This document shows positions 58,295 to 64,000 of a DNA stretch of 64,000 bases, in pieces. The DNA comes from Humulus lupulus. Taxonomy: Eukaryota; Streptophyta; Magnoliopsida; Rosales; Cannabaceae. Position 1 is the first letter of the stretch. Each line of letters opens with the position of its first letter. The stretch lies in NCBI RefSeq assembly GCF_963169125.1, contig NC_084794.1, positions 116,970,358 through 117,034,357 of the forward strand, written 5' to 3'. The position numbers were made by a program, and so were the translations under genes. The notes beneath the pieces are model-generated. The model did not search any database. It was not told where the DNA came from and saw nothing but the letters and a program-made list of their open reading frames with translations.

Positions 58295-59569
58295 CTTTGT
58301 TTGGTATTTTTGATTTACCTTATGCTTAAAGTTTATATATTTGAGTGATTTATTTTCTTTCATCTCCATTCCTTTATCTTGTTATCTATATTTATGTTTA
58401 CTAATAATATATAGATTTTGTCAAGCACTTTCTATGTATTATCAAATTAATGAAAATAATATAGATAATATCGTTATCATTTTCTCCATCTCATTTATAT
58501 ATATTCACTTTTGTTAAAATCTATATAGAATTAGTCATGCTTTTTCTATATATTTTATAAATAGTAAAAGTAATATTTTTGTTAGGTTTTATGTCCAATC
58601 TTTTATTGCATTATTGCCAATGGTATAATGTCATTTTTAGATTTCTCATAAGATTTATTTCATCTTTCCATGGTAATCACTTGAATATATTTTTGTAAAA
58701 TATATTTGTGCTTCAATGTTAAATCTTCCAAATGAATAGTTGGGATGTGAACTATCCATTTGTGTAATTTTTGTGAATCAAAGATCCAAATAAATAAGTA
58801 TGCATATTGGTGACTCTTTATCATTCCTATTTGTTACCCATTATTATATTATACTTTATTCTATCTTTATTTCTAATATTTAAATATAAAAAACAACAAA
58901 AATATTACTTGTTCTATTTTCCTCATATTATTTATTTCTAAAATTTATTTATTATTTATTGATTAACTTTATTTTTTTACCTCCTTGTGAAATCAACCGC
59001 CCGATCTATACTACAACCACCGCTCAGTGGATGCACATTTTGAGCGTTAAACACCAGCTATCATAATCTGAATAACATTTAGAAGAGAGTGGCCCAGTCA
59101 AACAATTCCACAAATGAATTATGTGCTTCAGTGTCCCTCAAAAATCAGCACCTATTAATCCTACTCCAATCAATTTATTGAACTTTAAAGCTAAAACATT
59201 TTCACTACCCACCACTCACTCACTCCGATACGGTTTCCTACAATTCACTACATTTTTTGTTTCGCCTTGATCTTGTGTTTTATTTACATCTATGTCATGT
59301 AAGATTTCTTATTCAACATAACACCATCACAAAAAAAGAAAGACCCACCTTTAGCTTTAGATAATTGAGCACAGAAGAAAAGTGCCTATCTTTTATTATG
59401 CCCAGAAAGATAGAACAAAGCACAAAAACAGCCATAACATATGAAGTAATTTACTAAAAAGAAGGGAACAAAAGAGTAAAAGAAAGAGAGAGAAAGGACC
59501 TCCTTTTGATAGTCGGGAGATTAATGAAGTCTGACTGAGAGGCAACCTTTCGAGCTAATTCTTTTCTTC
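58295..59569. other. AT-rich interior of the inverted-repeat element, nothing recognised
   Basis: Mostly AT-rich. A somewhat more mixed stretch at 58985-59240 shows no ORF or repeat that I can name. Confidence 0.45.
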
Positions 59570-59973
59570 GCACTCGTCACAGTATAATAGATGAAGAAGA
59601 TGAAGAAGGGAGAAGAAAGATATGGAAGAAGATGAAGAAGAAGAAGGGAGAAGAGAGAGAGAGAGGAAGAGAGGAAGGAGAGAGAGAGAAAATCAGGTTT
59701 TTAATATTTGAAAATCAACTAGTTTTTTTTTTAATGTTTTAATTATTTTTTCTGATTTTAAATAATGTTGAAATTATTTTTAAAAAAATTAATATGAAAT
59801 AGACTAATAAAATTATCACACCTGACATCCTAATCAACCATAATAGTATTTAACGGAGTGGTAGTGACGGAATTGCTCAAATTATAACGTTTAATATTTA
59901 ATTTGTCGAAAAAAAATGTGGTATATAAGTGTATATAACTAAAAATATGTAGTATTTATGCCACAAATACTCC
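59570..59973 (-). repeat. Right long inverted repeat
   Basis: Its reverse complement matches 40188-40437 plus 55674-55860. The inner portion is a GA/GAAGAAGATGAAG-rich tract (59590-59690), the counterpart of the CT-rich tract in the left arm. Confidence 0.75.
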
Positions 59974-60792
59974 AAAAAATAATTACTTTTTGTATATTTT
60001 CAATAAATATCAGATTAACATTAATGAAATATTAAATTTTACATCGTTTTTACAATTATGTAATAAAGCATATATAATATATTAATTTTTTTTGGGACAA
60101 ATATAGCACGCTACAAAATAACATATGAGAAATAAAGAAAAAAGCTAAACTTCCTGGTGGAAAAAAATCACGAGTCCAGGTGGAGTTACAAGTGGATGCC
60201 ATATTAATTAAAAAATATTATTCAATTTAATAATAAAAAAAACAGATTTTGTACTGATTGTTTACTTTACCAAAATATACTCTATTCTTTTTCATTTCCT
60301 TTTACTTTGCAAAGAAGATAACTTTTCAACTACTCTCAGAAAACGTAACGGAACGGAACAGAAGCTTTTTTCATCTGCAATATATCAAAGAGAAAGAGAA
60401 GCTCTTTTCATCTACAATATCAAAGAGGAGAATCAATATAACTATTTTCATCAACTATGGGTAAATGAAGATTACGATAATGTGATATTTTTCTTAACAT
60501 AGGTATTTATCATTTCATTTTTTTCCTATTTCTTTTTTTATTTATAAACCAGAGATGCTATATGATAATTTTTAATCATAGCAAATAGGCTTACTGTGAA
60601 AGATAATTCCTTTTGTGGTGTAATATTCTTTTCCTCAAGGTATGTTATCATTAAATAATCTTTTTTATACATGATATTTCCCTAAAAAAAATTTCATTGT
60701 AGTGTATAATTTTTCTTTTAATTAACCATGAATAATTATTCATATATGAACAAGTTTTGTGTGTTACCTATTTTTTTTAGCTGAATTAGGGC
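59974..60792 (+). other. Upstream region of the FRS-like locus
   Basis: AT-rich sequence with a diverged tandem duplication at about 60361-60430 (TTTTCATCT(G/A)CAATAT plus CAAAGAG, twice). This may be 5'UTR and intron of the FRS-like gene. No promoter is assigned. The ORF at 60258-60464 is not supported. Confidence 0.4.
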
Positions 60793-63655
60793 ATGGAAGA
60801 GGCATATATGGACATGGATTTGATAAAAGAGAGAAGTGAAAGAGTTTTAGATAGTCAAAAAGAGAAGGTTGAGTATTCAGAAATTCTAAAAGCACCGGAA
60901 CCTCAACCTGGAATGTATTTTAGTTCATTTAGTGATCTTATGAGTACTATAGAAAATATGGAAAGCAAGAGGGTTTTGGAATAACAAAGAAAACTTCACG
61001 TGCTTCAGAAGACAAAAAAACAAAATTTTTAACTTTGTCGTGTTCTTGAGCAGGAAAATCAAAATCACATAAGCAAAACTATCTTAATCCAAATCCTTTG
61101 ACAAAAGTGGGATGTAAAGCCAGAATTAATGGTACTATTCTTGAAGATGGAAAATGTAAGATTAATTCAGTTATACTTGAGCATAACCATGGGTTGAGTC
61201 CTCAAAAGTCACGATTCTATTTGTGCAATAGAGAGATAAGTATTGGTGCTCAAAGAAAACTTGAATTAAATGATCAAGCAGGAATAAGTATTGTAAAGAA
61301 TTTTCAATCATTTGTGGTTGAAGCTGGGGGTCATGATAATGTTCCATTTTTAGAGAAAGATTGTAGAAATCTTATTGAGAAAGTAAGACGATTACGACTA
61401 GGAGTTGGAGATGCTGAAGCAATTCACCAATATTTTGTTCGAATGCAGTCTAAGAATTCAAGTTTTTTCTATATGATGGATTTAGATGATAAGTCAAGAA
61501 TCAAAAATGTATTTTGGGCTGATGCAAGGAGTAGAGTGATATATGAAGAATTTGGTGATGTGATTACATTTGACACTACATATTTGACAAACAAGTATGA
61601 TATGCCTTTTGCCCCTTTTGTTGGAGTAAATCACCATGGTCAGTCAATTTTGTTAGGATGTGGATTGTTATCAAGTGAGAGTACGGAAACATTTATTTGG
61701 TTGTTTAAGATGTGGCTTGCATGCATGTCTGGATGTGCTCTGAATGCCATAATTACTGACCAAGCAGCTCTAGCAATGAAGAAGGCGATTGAGGTAGTGT
61801 TTCCCCAAAGTCGACATCGTTGATGCCTTTGGCATATAATGAAAAAGATTCCTGAGAAGTTATGTGGCTATCAGTCTTATAAACCAATTAAAAAAGTTTT
61901 GAAAAATTGTGTTTATAATTCTTTGACAAAAGAAGAATTTGAACGAGCATGGAGTCTACTCATCAATGATTTTGATCTTCAGGATAATGCATGGTTGCAT
62001 AGCTTATATGAAGAAAGATATCGCTGGGTTCTTGCTTTTGTCAAAGACACATTTTGGGCTGGAATGTCAACTACTCAACGAAGTGAAAGTATGAATGCAT
62101 TTTTTGATGGATATGTCAACTCAAAGACAACACTTAAGCAATTTGTTGAACAATATGATAGTGCTTTAAGAGACAAGATTGAGTAGGAAAATCGAGCTGA
62201 TTTTCAATCTTTTAGCACGTTGATTCCATGTGTGACTCATTTTGCAATAGAAAAGCAATTTCAGGCAGCCTACACAAATACAAAATTTAAAGAATTCCAA
62301 AAGGAGTTAACTGGGAAGATTTATTGTGATATTTCCTGTGTTGATGAAAGTTCTGGGTTATTTGATGTGTGTGAGGTTGTATTCTTTGATGGAGGAAGTA
62401 AAGAAGTTCATTTCACAGTTCATTTCAATAAAGAAAATTATGAGGTTCAATGTGCTTGTTGATTGTTTGAATTTAAAGGAATTTTATGCAAGCATGCTAT
62501 CTCAATTCTTATTAAAATGGGAGTTCAAAATATTTCAATGAAATATGTTTTAGCAAAGATGGAGAAAGAATTTAAGAAGATGTCATACAAAGATCAAACT
62601 TGTTTATGATGATTTACATAGAAATCTTGAAGCACGACGATATCATGAGCTCCAAAAACAATTTGACAAAGTAGCAGATTGGGTTATTGTCTCTGATGAA
62701 AAGTTCAAAATATTTTGGAATTTGATTCATGAATTTGAAATGAACTTAGCTAAAGATGAAGTAGATTATATAGTGGATTTGGCTACCACTCAAGGTTCTC
62801 CTACTAAAAATCATCATGATGAAATGATTAATGAAAGTAATGAACCTCGTTCTCCTATTAATGTTCGAAGATATGGGCGTCCACCAAAGAATAGGAGAGT
62901 TCCAATGGTTGAAAAGCTAACAGCTATGAAAAAGAAAGGAAAAAGTGAAAGAATCAAGAAAGAAAGAAAGAAATTAAAGGCAAGGAATTTATCTTGCTAT
63001 ATATTGTTATATTCTTAATATTTATTCCCAATTAAAGCTTATGCATGTGTTCCATATTTTTACAGGATACAAAGAAGGAAGAATGTAGTATACATAATGT
63101 GAACATTGCTGGTACATTAGATAGATTGAGTATCTAGGTATAATAAACATCCAATTTGTATAGTGACTTGTTTAATTTTTTTTTAATTTAATCATCTAGT
63201 CACTAGTATAACTTGATCCGTTACTCTTTTTCAGAATAAATAAGCACAAATACAAATGCCCATGTCATACGAACTACCTACAACACAAATTTTAGGTTTC
63301 TAACCAAATTTGCAAACCTTACCTATGTCCTACTTCCATTACCCACCATCATATAGTTTGAATCCTTTTATCTTTCCAAGTAGCATTTACAATGCGCAAG
63401 GTAAAAACAAAATTCATTGGAAAAATTATTACATTGTTTATATCCTTGTTAACTTGCTTGACTTTTTTTTTCTTTTCTTTATAAAGAAACTGCAAACCTT
63501 TCAAATTCTGGCCAAACTAGTAGACAACATCAAATGGGAGAAGGTATTTTTTATTTTTGGCTATGTAATTGTTAGTTATCTTTACATGCCTTACACTGAA
63601 ATTTTATTATATTGAAATTTGAATTTACAATTCCAGGATTATGAGGAAGTTCCAT
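60793..63655 (+). pseudogene. FAR1-RELATED SEQUENCE (FRS)-like pseudogene
   Basis: FRS proteins are transcription factors domesticated from Mutator-like transposases. An ATG at 60793 starts an N-terminus with PQPGMYFSSF. A frameshift near 60940 and a TGA near 61049 break the FAR1 DNA-binding domain (YEYYRKYGKQEGFGITKKTS in the shifted frame). The transposase-like domain is at 61098-62186 (DVITFDTTYLTNKYDMPFAP; ITDQAALAMKKA; STTQRSESMNAFFDGYV), with TGA at 61821-61823 replacing Trp of WCLWHI and TAG at 62184. A SWIM-type finger (CAC...CKH, around 62453-62500) carries TGA at 62460, and a further frameshift lies near 62553. A basic tail follows to about 63018. Later pieces at about 63252-63402, 63486-63544 and 63636-63655 read as small 3' exons (SYFHYPPSYSLNPF; SNSGQTSRQHQMGE; DYEEVP) with GT/AG-like edges. 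It is clearly non-functional as read. It is either a decayed host gene or a FAR1-type transposon remnant. Confidence 0.85.
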
Positions 63656-64000
63656 GATTGTGAAGAAGTTCAATATGAAGATCTTTGTAATATTTTTTTT
63701 TCTGGTTTTACAATGGTTGTACTGAAGAACTTCCAGTTAATTTAGTGTGATTAGATAAACATTTGTAGCTTACTAATGCTCCCCTATTTTTGGACAATTG
63801 GGTGTCAATGCAGCTCTTGACTAGAGTTACATACACCTCCCACTAAAGATATCAAAACAGTTATATATACCTACAATTATTACAGATCTTTAAAAACTTT
63901 GATTACCTTATAAGAGTCACGTATCAATCTGAGATAGGCTTGTGCAATACCAAGCTATCAACAACAACTTTTGAATGAGCAAAATATCACTTCTTAGTAT
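63656..64000. other. 3' flank of the FRS-like pseudogene, nothing recognised
   Basis: AT-rich sequence that may include the 3'UTR. No further coding or repeat feature is seen before the window ends. Confidence 0.4.

Larger units (their letters stand above)
40188..59973. mobile_element. Mutator-like element with long inverted repeats, heavily interrupted
   Basis: The left arm (40188-40437, continuing at 55674 to about 55860 once the Tat element is removed) aligns with the reverse complement of 59973 down to about 59570. Shared stretches include ACACTTATATACCACATTTT, CTATTATGGnTGATTAGGATGTCAG and GATTTTCAAATATTAAAAA. With ~440-bp arms starting GGnGTATTTG, the shape fits a Mutator-like element. 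The flanks are A-rich and no clear 9-bp duplication can be read. The interior (about 55861-59569) holds no Mutator transposase; it contains an LTR/promoter-like piece and a CACTA 3' end. Two independent inverted copies of one family remain an alternative. Confidence 0.55.

Noticed and set aside
58568..58640. TGTTAGGTTTTATGTCC as the start of another Angela-like LTR
   Set aside because: Resembles the start at 11518 for under 20 bases only. The following sequence does not align and no end or duplication is visible.

Overview
The window is repeat-dense plant nuclear DNA, almost certainly from a eudicot. The evidence is the complement of families: SIRE-type and Angela-like Ty1/copia, Tekay-like and Tat-type Ty3/gypsy, CACTA and Mutator-like DNA elements, MITEs, and a FAR1-RELATED SEQUENCE (FRS)-like locus. 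No intact ordinary host gene, rRNA, tRNA or CRISPR is visible. The species cannot be told from the sequence. The setting looks pericentromeric or deeply intergenic, with nested insertions, solo LTRs and many broken reading frames.

Layout. (1) 1-8880: a SIRE-type copia element on the plus strand, cut at its 5' LTR by the window edge. It has decayed gag, pol and an extra env-like ORF, three polypurine tracts and a complete 3' LTR. (2) About 9226-13735: a Tekay-like LTR remnant, interrupted by a non-autonomous CACTA element (9266-10948, TSD TAG) and by an Angela-like solo LTR (11518-13334, TSD CTGCA). (3) 13736-15605: a promoter/LTR-like stretch and the gag of another copia element, truncated at protease. 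(4) 15730-19008 (+) and 19031-21789 (-): two Tekay-like solo LTRs only 22 bp apart, each with its own TSD. (5) 21790-25440: LTR relics, two MITEs, a GC-rich fragment and a long pyrimidine-rich tract.

(6) 25445 to about 35505: a Tat-type gypsy element on the minus strand that lacks its 5' end. (7) About 35506-39951: the 3' end of a Tekay element on the plus strand. (8) 40188-59973: a pair of long inverted repeats resembling Mutator-like TIRs. The left arm is split by a nearly complete second Tat element (40438-55668, TSD ATATA). That element in turn carries a CACTA insertion (42928-44444) and a solo LTR (51701-53755, TSD CATTT). The interior of the inverted repeat also holds a promoter/LTR-like segment and the 3' end of an autonomous-type CACTA element (57030-58294). 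(9) 60793 to about 63655: a multi-exon FRS-like pseudogene.

The most informative feature is in the two Tat elements. Each carries gag-protease-RT-RNaseH-second RNaseH-integrase on the minus strand, plus a separate five-exon gene on the opposite strand between integrase and the 3' LTR. That antisense gene has its own TATA-like signal just inside the polypurine tract. It encodes a Transposase_28-like domain followed by low-complexity and coiled-coil regions, and its exon-intron positions are the same in both copies. In the first copy it is open except for one TAG. In the second it is broken by frameshifts and the CACTA insertion.
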